NCBI RefSeq assembly: GCF_045223415.1
Contig: NZ_JBEQZJ010000014.1
Coordinates: 1 to 64,000, forward strand
Direction: 5' to 3'
DNA from: Hoskinsella mucinilytica
Lineage (GTDB): Bacteria > Bacillota_I > Bacilli_A > Erysipelotrichales > Erysipelotrichaceae
DNA: 64,000 nt
Under the pieces are notes generated by a model. That model did not search any database. It was given only the letters and a program-made list of their open reading frames with translations, and had not been told where the DNA came from. A program made the translations under genes and the position numbers. This document shows, in pieces, positions 1-8,921 of the stretch. Every line of letters starts with the position of its first letter. Positions within the stretch are counted from its first letter, which is position 1.

Positions 1-7
1 CCAATGG

Positions 8-82
8 TTTCACCTCTGTCTTTCTAGGCTCGCTATATAGAAATGGCCCTTACCTATCTACATACGTAAAACAGGGGTGAAA
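8..82. other. Possible structured RNA (three-way junction), unidentified
   Basis: Positions 8-19 and 71-82 can pair over 12 bp with one G-U. Inside, 21-26 pairs with 38-43 and 50-53 with 66-69, so the fold would be a closing helix with two hairpins. I do not recognise the class: purine, preQ1, TPP and T-box consensus bases are absent. Either strand could be the transcript. The element may extend past the left edge of the window. No gene is visible in 1-179. Confidence 0.35.
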
Positions 83-149
83 ATCCTAAATTATTTTAAA
101 AATTTTTTATTTTTTATCTTTTTTATTCAAATACGAACATAAAGAATCT

Positions 150-182
150 AAAAAAAAGAAAGTGCATATTTCACACTTTCTA
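150..182 (-). terminator. Rho-independent terminator of the split glycyl-radical-domain gene
   Basis: Positions 157-164 and 174-181 form an 8-bp stem, and on the minus strand it is followed by a run of seven or more T. It begins at the stop codon of the downstream half of the split gene (180-182), which supports 180 rather than 277 as the natural gene end. Confidence 0.75.
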
Positions 183-465
183 TCCATGCTTCACACGATC
201 TTTTTCTTCTGCACGTTTTGCATCATTGAAACGATCTACCGTACCTACTAAATAACCTGTAATACGTCTGATCTTTTTAAACTCCTTCTGGCTGTAAATG
301 ATAACCTAACTCAACCTCTTCTCCATCAAATTTTAAATCAATGCTCTCGATTTCTTTATGTGGATTGTTTTTTCTAATATGTGCAATATACGCTTTTGCT
401 TCTGATTCTGTGATATCCTCGTTGGTATGAATCTGGATACCTTCAACTATTTTTTCGTAATCCAT
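180..465 (-). pseudogene. Small anaerobic ribonucleotide reductase-like (glycyl radical domain) protein, split by a frameshift
   Basis: The first frame (465-277) encodes 62 residues starting MDYEKIVEGI and stops at TAA 277-279. From about 299 to 180 the +1 frame is open without a start codon and reads RRITGYLVGTVDRF followed by KDRVKHG and TAG. The RxTGYL block with a terminal DRVKH resembles the glycyl-radical loop at the C-terminus of class III (anaerobic) ribonucleotide reductases; small stand-alone proteins with this annotation occur in Firmicutes. The joined product would have about 95 residues. The break lies at GGAGTTTAAAAAG, so it may be a true mutation, a sequencing indel in the A run, or a programmed +1 shift at the TAA. 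The terminator follows the second half directly. Family assignment is by motif only. Confidence 0.55.
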
Positions 466-540
466 ATGTACTACCTCCTATCTCTATTATAGAAACAGCG
501 GAGGCAAAAATCAATGATACTGCCCAATCCCAATATCTAT

Positions 541-569
541 TTAGAAAAAAAGTGTCATTCAACACTTTT
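541..569 (-). terminator. Terminator after lepB
   Basis: Stem 549-555/562-568 (AAAGTGT with ACACTTT), followed on the minus strand by seven T. It lies just downstream of the lepB stop codon at 573. Confidence 0.7.
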
Positions 570-572
570 ATA

Positions 573-1199
573 TCAAGATTCTTTAGCACCATTACCTACT
601 ATTTTCATATGGTTGAATGGGAATGCCACATAGACATCCTTTCCGATAATATCTTCACCTTTAAAAGGACCTACAACACGAGAATCACTTGAATTGATCC
701 GATTATCTCCCATTAAGAAATATTCATCATCATCAAGTATCACTTCATCAAAGTCACTGGTAAAGTTATCTCCACGTGCACGTACTGCATTGGCATGTTC
801 ATTATCTAAATAAGGCTCATCAATTGCCTTACCGTTAACATACACTACATCATCTTTTGCATAAATACTATCGCCTGGCATTCCGATGACACGCTTTACC
901 CAATCTTCATTCATTCTCTCATTTTTTACGATTACAACATCAAAGCGCTTTACACCAGAAAGTTTTCTGCTGATGATATTCATCACTCCGATATCTTCAT
1001 CCATCAAAGTTGGATACATACTTTTCCCATCTACTCTTACCGGTTTTACAATAAACGTTGTGATTAACCATACAGCAATAAAGCAGATGACGAAGGTTCT
1101 TGCCAAATCAAACAGCTCATATTTCCATCCGCTTTTTTTCTTTATATCTTTTGTTACTTCTTCATTTTCATTTACTTCCGGATGATTATTTTCTTCCAT
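573..1199 (-). CDS. lepB: Signal peptidase I (SPase I, S26 family)
   Basis: Membrane-bound serine protease that removes signal peptides from secreted preproteins; 208 residues, the usual size for Gram-positive SPase I. One N-terminal membrane segment is at about 33-52. The nucleophile Ser60 lies in DGKSMYPTL (box B), the general base Lys102 in WVKRVIGMPGD (box D), and box E reads GDNRINSSDSR. I chose the ATG at 1199, which has AAGGAG eight bases upstream, over the in-frame ATG at 1223. A TATAAT box at 1225-1230 would put the transcript start near or after 1223, which also favours the shorter form. The gene appears monocistronic with its own terminator. Confidence 0.93.
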   Translation of the reverse strand: MEENNHPEVNENEEVTKDIKKKSGWKYELFDLARTFVICFIAVWLITTFIVKPVRVDGKSMYPTLMDEDIGVMNIISRKLSGVKRFDVVIVKNERMNEDWVKRVIGMPGDSIYAKDDVVYVNGKAIDEPYLDNEHANAVRARGDNFTSDFDEVILDDDEYFLMGDNRINSSDSRVVGPFKGEDIIGKDVYVAFPFNHMKIVGNGAKES

Positions 1200-1224
1200 A
1201 GGGCATCTCCTTTTTAACAGCATT

Positions 1225-1230
1225 ATTATA
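1225..1230 (-). promoter_or_regulatory. -10 box of the lepB promoter
   Basis: TATAAT on the minus strand, about 26 bases before the chosen lepB start. No good -35 hexamer is evident. Confidence 0.5.
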
Positions 1231-1414
1231 GCACCATACTTATGAAATAGAAACCTAAGATTTCTGAAGATTTCTTTATATTCTGAAGTATTTAAGATTC
1301 ATCATTTTTCATTTGAACAATGGTGAAACGATAAAATGATAAAAATTGAACAAACAGAAGCAAGAATTATGATATACTTAAGATATAGTAAACTTATCAT
1401 AAAGGAGCATGAAC

Positions 1415-4024
1415 ATGAAGCACGTCAAAGAAATTGACATTGATAATTGTCAAAATGTATTACATGCGATTTCCAACCCCATCATCATTATGGATTTAGA
1501 GAAGAATATCAAGTTTATGAATGAAAGTGCAAAACAACTTGTAGATATTCCTTATGAAACATGCCTCAATCAAAAATGCAGTTGTTTTCATACACCTTTT
1601 TGTGATACCAGCAATTGTTGTGTAGAACGCTTTTTACGTGGAGAAGACGGCATGATTCAACATGGTCCCAATGATACCGCAAATCGAGTTTCCATTTCTT
1701 ATTTATATGATGATCAACATACTCCCATTGGATATATTAGTGTTTCTACTGATGTAAAGGAATTGCTACGCACACAAAGAGAGCTTGTGATCAATCAGGA
1801 ACGTTTTAAAATAGCTCTTCGACAATCCAAAAGTCTTTTGTTTCGTTATGATCCATACAAAAAAACAGTTTCCCGTATGGATACAACAAATAAACTTACC
1901 TTCCATATTCTTCCCTTATTTGATACCTTATCTCATGTCCCTCAATTTCTATGGGAGCATAAGATTTTAGCACCTGAAAACATACCCGATATCATTAAGA
2001 TGTGTGATCAAATTGCTTTAGGTTGTAGTGAATGCGAATGTAGTGTGAGATTAAAGACACAGGATCAAGTATATCGCTGGTTTAACATTCAATGTACCAC
2101 AATTTTTGATCATGACGGATCGGTCATTGAAGCAATCGGTATTTTAAAAGATATTACAGAAGAAAAAGAACTAAAGCAAGACTATCAAAGCAAGAAAGAA
2201 TATTTTGATATCGTATCATCAGAATATATCCACGTTTATGAGGTAGACCTTAACACCGGTGAAATCACCAGTATCAATCAGAATTGTCCGGATGATCTAA
2301 AATTTCCTGATGGTTGTACCTACGATGAAATGCTACTTGATTTGAACCAATATATAAACCCCGATGATTCATCTATTCTCCATGAGAAACAACGTTCCCA
2401 GTTGATCAAAAGATTTCAGAATGGAGAAAAACAATATATTTGTGAATATCGTAGAATCATTGATAACCGCTATCAATGGATACGAAGTACCATGAATTTT
2501 GTAGAGCAACACAATGGGCATGTACTGGCAAGAGTATCTATTAAAAATATCAATGAGGAAAAATGTAAAGAAGTAGAGTGGAAAAAGAAAGCAGAGCGTG
2601 ATTTATTAACTGGATTATACAATCACATGACAGCTCAAGCAAACATAAATAAGATCATAAAACATTATCCAAACGATCTTCATGCCTTTATCATCATTGA
2701 TTTGGATAACTTTAAGGAAACAAATGATACCTATGGACATTTATTCGGCGATCTTGTTTTATCCTTCGTTGCGAAAAAAATGGCACAGTTATTTCCTAAA
2801 AATAGCATTCTATGCCGTCTTGGGGGTGATGAATATTCTGCATTTATTCCATCAGTAACTTCCAGAGAATCGATTGTTTCCATCTGTGATCTATTATGCA
2901 GTATACTAAAAAAAGAATCTCTTCAAGGTTATGAATCGGCTAGAATTTCAGTTTCTTGTGGTATTTGTTTTTATGATAAAGAAACCTCTAGTTATAACGA
3001 ACTATATCGTAAAGCCGATATTGCTCTATATTATGGAAAGAACAACGGTAAAAATCAATGTGTCGTCTTTGATCGTAAGATGGAGGAATATGCATCCCTT
3101 ATTCATGGAAAAACAGATAAGAAAATATCAGATCCTTTTGAGAATAATATCAGAGAATTGATATTCAAAACCTTATTTACTTCTGATGCAACGGACTTTG
3201 ATGATACCTTGCTTCATGTCTTAAAAATGATTGCGCTATATTTTCATGGAGACCATTGTTATCTGATTGTTTTTGATAAACAAAAAGCAACAAGTAATAT
3301 GATCATGGAATGGACAGAAGATGAGCAAATGGCTTTTCGACCACATATTGATTCCTATCCAAAACATCTAATAAATGAATCAGCTTTATTATTTGAAAGC
3401 AGTCAAGAGCATATGATATTTGCCAGAGAATCTAAATACCTAAACATTCCTCATATCAGAAATATATTATCCAGTGCCAAAGCAAAAACCGCTGTTATGA
3501 TGCGTCTTCATCTAGATGAGGCTCATAGTTTGATTATCGGTTATTGTAATCACAAGGAAGTACAAGAATTCAGTCGTAGACAAAAGGATGACTTTAAAAC
3601 TATCTTTGAAGTTATTGGTATCTTTCTTCAAAATCAAAATCAGAAATTACAACAAGAAGAAAATCTAAAAACAATGATGGCTTTGTTGGATCACATCGGT
3701 TATGCAATTTATGTTATTGACCCTAGTAATCATTCCATCATCTATTTCAATAAAGAAATTCAAAAATCCTTTCCTAAATTGAAAAAAGGGGCTCTTTGTT
3801 ATGAATGTTTTCAACAAATAAAGCTCCCTTGTACACATTGTCCTATTCGTAAGCTAAAACATGAAGAAGGGGAAAGCGTTGCTACGGATATTTACAATCC
3901 TTTATTGAATTGCTGGATCCATACTGTTGCAAATGTCATTGAATGGCCAGATGGACATCGTTATATTTTATTATCTTGTATTACAGAACAAGCCTTACAG
4001 GCACATAAAAACCATGATGACTGA
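1415..4024 (+). CDS. Multi-PAS / GGDEF / GAF-like diguanylate cyclase with cysteine-rich PAS domains
   Basis: 869 residues, no membrane segment, so a cytoplasmic sensor. An N-terminal PAS (about 10-115) contains a six-cysteine cluster at residues 50-69. Two more PAS-like segments follow. The GGDEF domain starts near 393 (ERDLLTGLYNH) and has an intact GGDEY active site near 469, so c-di-GMP synthesis from two GTP is likely. A GAF-like region covers about 600-750. A last PAS-like segment carries a second cluster, CYECF near 795 and PCTHC near 806. The ATG at 1415 has AAAGGAG seven bases upstream; the ATG at 1409 is too close to it. The cysteines suggest metal or redox sensing (inference). It is convergent with the Hpt gene. 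Confidence 0.85.
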   Translation: MKHVKEIDIDNCQNVLHAISNPIIIMDLEKNIKFMNESAKQLVDIPYETCLNQKCSCFHTPFCDTSNCCVERFLRGEDGMIQHGPNDTANRVSISYLYDDQHTPIGYISVSTDVKELLRTQRELVINQERFKIALRQSKSLLFRYDPYKKTVSRMDTTNKLTFHILPLFDTLSHVPQFLWEHKILAPENIPDIIKMCDQIALGCSECECSVRLKTQDQVYRWFNIQCTTIFDHDGSVIEAIGILKDITEEKELKQDYQSKKEYFDIVSSEYIHVYEVDLNTGEITSINQNCPDDLKFPDGCTYDEMLLDLNQYINPDDSSILHEKQRSQLIKRFQNGEKQYICEYRRIIDNRYQWIRSTMNFVEQHNGHVLARVSIKNINEEKCKEVEWKKKAERDLLTGLYNHMTAQANINKIIKHYPNDLHAFIIIDLDNFKETNDTYGHLFGDLVLSFVAKKMAQLFPKNSILCRLGGDEYSAFIPSVTSRESIVSICDLLCSILKKESLQGYESARISVSCGICFYDKETSSYNELYRKADIALYYGKNNGKNQCVVFDRKMEEYASLIHGKTDKKISDPFENNIRELIFKTLFTSDATDFDDTLLHVLKMIALYFHGDHCYLIVFDKQKATSNMIMEWTEDEQMAFRPHIDSYPKHLINESALLFESSQEHMIFARESKYLNIPHIRNILSSAKAKTAVMMRLHLDEAHSLIIGYCNHKEVQEFSRRQKDDFKTIFEVIGIFLQNQNQKLQQEENLKTMMALLDHIGYAIYVIDPSNHSIIYFNKEIQKSFPKLKKGALCYECFQQIKLPCTHCPIRKLKHEEGESVATDIYNPLLNCWIHTVANVIEWPDGHRYILLSCITEQALQAHKNHDD

Positions 4025-4037
4025 TCATGGCTTTTTA
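4008..4037. terminator. Bidirectional terminator between the PAS-GGDEF and Hpt genes
   Basis: Stem 4012-4018/4024-4030 (CCATGAT with ATCATGG) with T5 on the plus side and a T run on the minus side. It overlaps the stop codon of the plus-strand gene. Confidence 0.65.
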
Positions 4038-4039
4038 TA

Positions 4040-4390
4040 TTATTCCGATAAAAGCTCATCAATTGCCTTGATGGTTGCATCATAATCTTGTTTGACCGCA
4101 AGATATAAATCTTCCACATTTTTCTTTTGTTCACGTAGTGCTGTTGTCAATTGATTGCTAGATGTCGCAAGATTCATCATATTCAAATTGACACTGACAC
4201 CTTTTAATGTATGAGCACAGCGAAAAGCTAAATCATAATCTTGTTGTTCAAGAGCTTGTGTTAATTGTTGCATGGTCTGATCTTCCTTAAATCGCTTAAG
4301 ATATTTTATAATTCTAGCTTCACTTCGCATGAGATACATGATTTCATCATAATCTCCTCCCATAAGCGTATAACATTCTTTTACATTCAT
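4040..4390 (-). CDS. Stand-alone histidine phosphotransfer (Hpt) protein
   Basis: 116 residues, all helical in appearance, with the Hpt signature CAHTLKGVSVNL; the histidine of AHTLKG is the phosphoacceptor. Hpt proteins pass phosphate between a hybrid kinase and a receiver domain. I chose the ATG at 4390 because AAGGAGGTGATA lies eight bases upstream; an in-frame ATG at 4414 precedes this site. The nearest receiver protein is the HD-GYP regulator at 5991-7484, a plausible partner by proximity only. No hybrid kinase is seen in the window. Isolated Hpt proteins are uncommon in Firmicutes. Confidence 0.85.
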   Translation of the reverse strand: MNVKECYTLMGGDYDEIMYLMRSEARIIKYLKRFKEDQTMQQLTQALEQQDYDLAFRCAHTLKGVSVNLNMMNLATSSNQLTTALREQKKNVEDLYLAVKQDYDATIKAIDELLSE

Positions 4391-4452
4391 ATGTATCACC
4401 TCCTTCATTCTCATAGGGATCTTGCCTTATCTGTATTTTCATCAAAATAACC

Positions 4453-4496
4453 GATAGAAATCAAATCTATCAAAGAAGATTTGTTTGCGGTATAAT
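4453..4496 (+). promoter_or_regulatory. Promoter and possible operator of the tandem-GntR gene
   Basis: TATAAT at 4491-4496 lies 24 bases before the start codon. An inverted repeat GATAGA-N7-TCTATC at 4453-4471 sits near the -35 region, where a GntR-type regulator could bind for autoregulation. The operator role is inferred from position only. Confidence 0.45.
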
Positions 4497-4519
4497 AGAA
4501 ACAAGGCAGGTGGACATTA

Positions 4520-5989
4520 ATGAAGAATGATATCGTGATGTACGAGCAAGTATATCGAATTCTAAAAGATAAAATAGAAAACGGACGCCTACGTGAGGGT
4601 ACGAAGATTCCTTCTCGTAGTGATCTCTGTCATGAATATCATACTTCAGAAAAAACGATTCGCAAAGCGTTAGAGCTATTGAAAGAAGATGGACTCATCT
4701 ATTGTGAAAAGCGAAAATGTCCTATCGTGGCAAAACGTGATATGACCTCTAACTTTCCTATCGAACAAAGACAAGTCAATGCATCCATTGCTTACGATAT
4801 CATGAAATCAGGGGCTTATCTTTGTTATCCATTAAATGAATATGGCATTCACCTTTGTTCGCCAAAAGAGCTTGCAATTGCGGAAGATATCATTCAACAA
4901 ATGGATCTTTATGACCCTCAACAGTTTTGGCTTGATTCCAAACGAGTCTGGCGTTTTTTTATTTCACGGATCGGCAATGATTTGATCTTTAGAGTCATTA
5001 CCGGTTTGGGCTTTTCTGATGTTACTACATTACCAGGCACCTATGCATTGCGTTCAAAATACAAACAAGATCTTTTAAAGCTAATGGAATTAGCACGTTT
5101 GAAAGCGGATTTGACTTCTGTTCAATTTGATGATTTTACTATCTTATATGACTTTATGCAACCAGATGCTCAGCCTTCTGCAAATACCCATGTATGCATT
5201 CATTCCCCGTTATATAAAGGAGTAGATGACTTTGAACAAATCATCTGCAAGGGAGAAGATCGTTGTGCTAGCGTATATATGGATTTACTGAGCATGATGG
5301 TTTCCGGACAATACAAGTTAGGTGATCGTTTACCTTCCATCATCCAATTACATCAAAGTTATAATGTAAGCATCAAAACTGCATCTAAAGCTGTTCAACA
5401 GCTTCAACAATGGGGTGCTGTTACTTCCATTCGTGGAAAAGGTATCCATGTGGTGATGAAACAAATCGAACTGACAAATATTCATCTTGATCCATCCCTT
5501 GTTGCTCATCACGTTCGACGCTTTTTGGATAGTTTGGAATTTCTAATGCTTATCATTGAACAAACAGCCCAATTAGTTGCCCAAAACATTCCCAAAGAAG
5601 ATGCCTTGCAGTTGCGCTGTGAATTAACAGCTATGTGGGATGACTATCAAATTTATCACATGTCATCTCGTGTTTTGTTGAATTTTATCACGAATAATAT
5701 CCCTTATCAAGCATTGAGGGTCGTATATGAACTATTACAACGTAATTTTAGAATCGGTCGATCTATTCCTTGTTTGCTCAACCTTGGGGCAACCAACTCG
5801 AATCGTGAAATTCATGAGCGTATCCTAACTGCAATCGATGCCTTGATCAAGCAAGATATTTCTTTGTTTGCGACTTTATGCAAAGATATCTTTACCCATA
5901 TTTACCAAGAATCCATTCTTGCTTGTAAACATCTAAACTATTATGATGCCGCTATGAAGGTGTATGATGGAACTATTTTATGGAAATAA
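4520..5989 (+). CDS. Transcriptional regulator with two GntR-type winged helix domains
   Basis: 489 residues. The first winged helix spans about 8-72 (IENGRLREGTKIPSRSDL and TSEKTIRKALELL), the second about 248-313 (GQYKLGDRLPSI and VSIKTASKAVQQL). Both keep the GntR pattern of small hydrophobic start, PS[RI] turn and recognition helix. The segments after each HTH (about 75-240 and 320-489) do not resemble the FadR, UTRA or aminotransferase effector domains I know. A single chain with two GntR HTH units could bind two half-sites without dimerising (inference). The start follows GGCAGGTGG. It is convergent with the HD-GYP gene. Target genes are unknown. Confidence 0.8.
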   Translation: MKNDIVMYEQVYRILKDKIENGRLREGTKIPSRSDLCHEYHTSEKTIRKALELLKEDGLIYCEKRKCPIVAKRDMTSNFPIEQRQVNASIAYDIMKSGAYLCYPLNEYGIHLCSPKELAIAEDIIQQMDLYDPQQFWLDSKRVWRFFISRIGNDLIFRVITGLGFSDVTTLPGTYALRSKYKQDLLKLMELARLKADLTSVQFDDFTILYDFMQPDAQPSANTHVCIHSPLYKGVDDFEQIICKGEDRCASVYMDLLSMMVSGQYKLGDRLPSIIQLHQSYNVSIKTASKAVQQLQQWGAVTSIRGKGIHVVMKQIELTNIHLDPSLVAHHVRRFLDSLEFLMLIIEQTAQLVAQNIPKEDALQLRCELTAMWDDYQIYHMSSRVLLNFITNNIPYQALRVVYELLQRNFRIGRSIPCLLNLGATNSNREIHERILTAIDALIKQDISLFATLCKDIFTHIYQESILACKHLNYYDAAMKVYDGTILWK

Positions 5990-5990
5990 A

Positions 5991-7484
5991 TCACATCTGT
6001 GTTTTTACAACGTGTCTGTAAAGCTCAAATAAAGTTGTTCCATGTTCAGGTACATACGCAACTCCACAATCCTTCCACAAAGATATGATGTTTTCTACAT
6101 ACCGTTTTACTTCTTTTTCATCATGGTCTTCAATATAAATCATGATGTTTTCTTTTAGTCCATGTGCGATGATAGCATCCTCACATATTTCATTAATGTT
6201 ATGCAATATCTCATACATCTTTTTCTCTTGCGATGAATCAAAATATAACAGCAAGTAAGCACCACATGATGAACGATCTAATAACTTTTCCGTAATTAAA
6301 TATTCACCGGTATGAGTATCGAAGATAGAATGTTGCGGTAAAGCTTCATGGTATGGTTTGTTATCCACTTCTTCAACTTGCATAAGTTCTTCGTTCACTA
6401 AATAATAAAGATCAAAAATATTTTCTTGTTTACGACAATAATCATTTATTTTTTCATCTATCGTATCCGCTATGCTCAAGAAACATGTGATGATTTGTGG
6501 ATTAAACACACCACACTCATGATTTATGATCATATGAACTGCCTCTTGATGTGAATATGCCTTTTTATAGACACGTTCACTAACCAAAGCATCATATACA
6601 TCCGCAAGTGATACCACCTGTGCACTAATTGGAATTTCCTCTCCTTTTAGACCATCAGGATAACCAAAACCATCCCATCTTTCATGATGCCAACGACATA
6701 TTTCATGGCAATATTGAAGAAGACTTTCTCGTTTTGCAAATTTTAAATTGTGAATCATTTCATCTGCAATTACCGTATGTTGTTTCATGACAGTATATTC
6801 TTCATTGGTCAGCTTTCCTGGTTTATTTAAAATTTCCTCAGGAATAGAAATTTTACCGATATCATGAAGTGCAGCTGCATTTGAGATCATCTTGATCGTA
6901 CCTTGATCCAATGCATATTGTGGATATTCTTTTACCAACTGATTGAGTAGGATTTCAGTTATTGCTCGTATACGAATCACATGCATTCCCGATTCTCCAT
7001 TACGAAATTCTACCACTGAGCTCAAGATATTGATCATCAACATATTATTTTTTTCATTTTCCATAACTTGACGATTTACCTTATTTTTTAAGCTATCAAG
7101 TTTAGAATATAACATGATGGTATTACGTATACGTTCTTGAATGATTTCGTGATCAAAAGGTTTTCTAATATAATCGATGACACCATAAGAAAAACCTTGA
7201 CGTATCGATGCAAGAGAGGTTTCAGAAGAAATAATGATGACAGGTACATCCTTACCCCAACTATATTTTCGCATCTCTTCTAATATTTGTAATCCATCCA
7301 CACCAGGCATATGAATATCAAGTAATAATAAAGCAATATTACCTTCCCTATTCTTTAATTCTAACAATGTCTGAACACCGTTTTCCGCTTCTAATACCTC
7401 ATAATCATTGCTGAGAATATCACACAAAATAGATCGATTAATTGATGAATCATCTGCTATCAAAATTGTTTTAAGCTTTTTCAT
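5991..7484 (-). CDS. Response regulator with HD-GYP c-di-GMP phosphodiesterase domain (RpfG type)
   Basis: 497 residues. The receiver domain (about 4-120) has the acidic pair in IADDSS, phosphoacceptor Asp in LLLDIHMPG and a Lys in IRKPFDHE. A coiled linker is followed by the HD-GYP domain (about 165-345): HDIGKISIPEEIL near 205 and HHERWDGFGYPDG near 265, both intact, so it should hydrolyse c-di-GMP. The C-terminal 150 residues are not recognised. I chose the ATG at 7484 with GGAGG five bases upstream; upstream in-frame starts lack a ribosome site. It would oppose the GGDEF enzymes around it. Confidence 0.9.
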   Translation of the reverse strand: MKKLKTILIADDSSINRSILCDILSNDYEVLEAENGVQTLLELKNREGNIALLLLDIHMPGVDGLQILEEMRKYSWGKDVPVIIISSETSLASIRQGFSYGVIDYIRKPFDHEIIQERIRNTIMLYSKLDSLKNKVNRQVMENEKNNMLMINILSSVVEFRNGESGMHVIRIRAITEILLNQLVKEYPQYALDQGTIKMISNAAALHDIGKISIPEEILNKPGKLTNEEYTVMKQHTVIADEMIHNLKFAKRESLLQYCHEICRWHHERWDGFGYPDGLKGEEIPISAQVVSLADVYDALVSERVYKKAYSHQEAVHMIINHECGVFNPQIITCFLSIADTIDEKINDYCRKQENIFDLYYLVNEELMQVEEVDNKPYHEALPQHSIFDTHTGEYLITEKLLDRSSCGAYLLLYFDSSQEKKMYEILHNINEICEDAIIAHGLKENIMIYIEDHDEKEVKRYVENIISLWKDCGVAYVPEHGTTLFELYRHVVKTQM

Positions 7485-7613
7485 AAAGACCTCCATCCGA
7501 TTCACAGGTTTTTTAAATATGATATTATTACATCCTGTAATCTCTTTTTTTATCAATAAGAGGATACCTATTTTTTTACCCTTTATACAACTTCCATTAG
7601 AAAATAAATCATC

Positions 7614-8921
7614 TTATTCTATGTTTTTCTGCAAACGCTTCTTTGCTGCTTCAATTAAGGAAGCTGCGGTATCACCATCCATAGGGTATGTTGCAATGCT
7701 ATGAATAGGTTCTATAAATAATTTTTCACCTTTATATTTTTTCTTCCAAAATAGCTGTAATATGAAATCATCAAGTAAGCTGGTAAGGGCTTCATCATGA
7801 TATTCGTCATAAATGGCAATCGCAAGAGTTTCTTCATTTAATCGTGCCGATATTACCTCATTTCCAAAACAATCCTTAATTTTTTCATGTACATGAGCGA
7901 AATATTGAGTTTGTTCACCCTGTTCACTGACGTTTTGTATTTCGTGATAACCCTTTAACTCAATATATATAACAACAAAGCCTTTTGTGCCATCTCGATG
8001 GATCCTTTGATTGATATAATGGTAAAAACCATTCTGATTCAAAAGTTTACAATTAGGATCTGTATAGCTTACACGTTGCAACTCTTCTAATCTTTTGATA
8101 TAAAAATATGCAAGTCCTATGAGAATCATCACAAGAAGTCCGCTTCCCACACAGATAACTTCTACTTGATACCATTCTTCATCACTGATCCATCCATTCT
8201 TAGGTTGAATGCTAAGGTTACTATTGGCAGGTAAACTAAACTCTTTTTTCAAAGCATTAGAGAAATCAACAGATGTATCAGATACAGCAATGATATTTTT
8301 ATGTTCACCAAGTTCATTTACAGTCCAAAGTTCATAATCATAATTGCCTTTCTTTAATTTATCTAAGCCAAATTGTTCAATGACATAATCTGCATCCAAA
8401 GCCGCTACGATCTCTCCGATATATTCCTCATCATGTAATAAAGGATATAGAAACAAAAAGACATCTTTTTGGTTTGTTTTTAGTTTTTCCGGTCCTTCTA
8501 CCACTGTTTCCTTGACAACTTTCGCAAGTGTATAACTATAAGACAACCCACTAATATTTTTTCCTATCGATTCATGATATTCTTGTTCAGGTAAAATGGT
8601 CTTGAGAACATCTCCTTGAATAAAGGCAAGAAATAAGATATGTTCATTTTCTTTCCGTAAATCTTCAGCTCGTTCCTTAAACAAACTCAAATCAGGCTCA
8701 TCTTCATGATCAATTGTATAAGAAAGGTATTCTGCATAATTCATATTTCCTATTTTTTCAATCATTTGTGTATAAAATAAGTCCAAAGTCGTCTGTACGC
8801 TTTTTTTGCGTTCATCTATGATATGTTGCTGAAACAGATATGCGCCAAACAGAGAACTGAAAAGAACACAAATGCTGAAAGCGATAAATAAAAGCAGCTT
8901 TCTTTTCTTTGTTAATTTCAT
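7614..8921 (-). CDS. Membrane Cache-type sensor with degenerate GGDEF domain
   Basis: 435 residues: membrane segment 8-28, extracytoplasmic Cache-like domain about 30-250, second membrane segment 252-275, then a GGDEF-fold domain to 430. The fold is recognisable (YTDPNCKLLNQNGFYHY, FVVIYIELKGYHEIQN) but the active-site motif is replaced by RLNEETLAIAIYD, so cyclase activity is not expected. Its start overlaps the stop of the intact GGDEF gene upstream by ATGA (8918-8921), indicating translational coupling. It may act as a ligand-binding partner or regulator of the active cyclase (inference). Confidence 0.8.
   Translation of the reverse strand: MKLTKKRKLLLFIAFSICVLFSSLFGAYLFQQHIIDERKKSVQTTLDLFYTQMIEKIGNMNYAEYLSYTIDHEDEPDLSLFKERAEDLRKENEHILFLAFIQGDVLKTILPEQEYHESIGKNISGLSYSYTLAKVVKETVVEGPEKLKTNQKDVFLFLYPLLHDEEYIGEIVAALDADYVIEQFGLDKLKKGNYDYELWTVNELGEHKNIIAVSDTSVDFSNALKKEFSLPANSNLSIQPKNGWISDEEWYQVEVICVGSGLLVMILIGLAYFYIKRLEELQRVSYTDPNCKLLNQNGFYHYINQRIHRDGTKGFVVIYIELKGYHEIQNVSEQGEQTQYFAHVHEKIKDCFGNEVISARLNEETLAIAIYDEYHDEALTSLLDDFILQLFWKKKYKGEKLFIEPIHSIATYPMDGDTAASLIEAAKKRLQKNIE

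Noticed and set aside
1..90. Purine, preQ1 or T-box riboswitch at the left edge
   Set aside because: The helices form a three-way junction, but the conserved loop and junction bases of these classes are missing. Kept only as an unidentified RNA.
1200..1223. Longer lepB start at 1223
   Set aside because: The TATAAT at 1225-1230 would place the transcript start at this codon, and AAGGAG fits the ATG at 1199.
5990..6010. Terminator between GntR and HD-GYP genes
   Set aside because: Only CACA/TGTG pairs before the T5 run; too weak to call.
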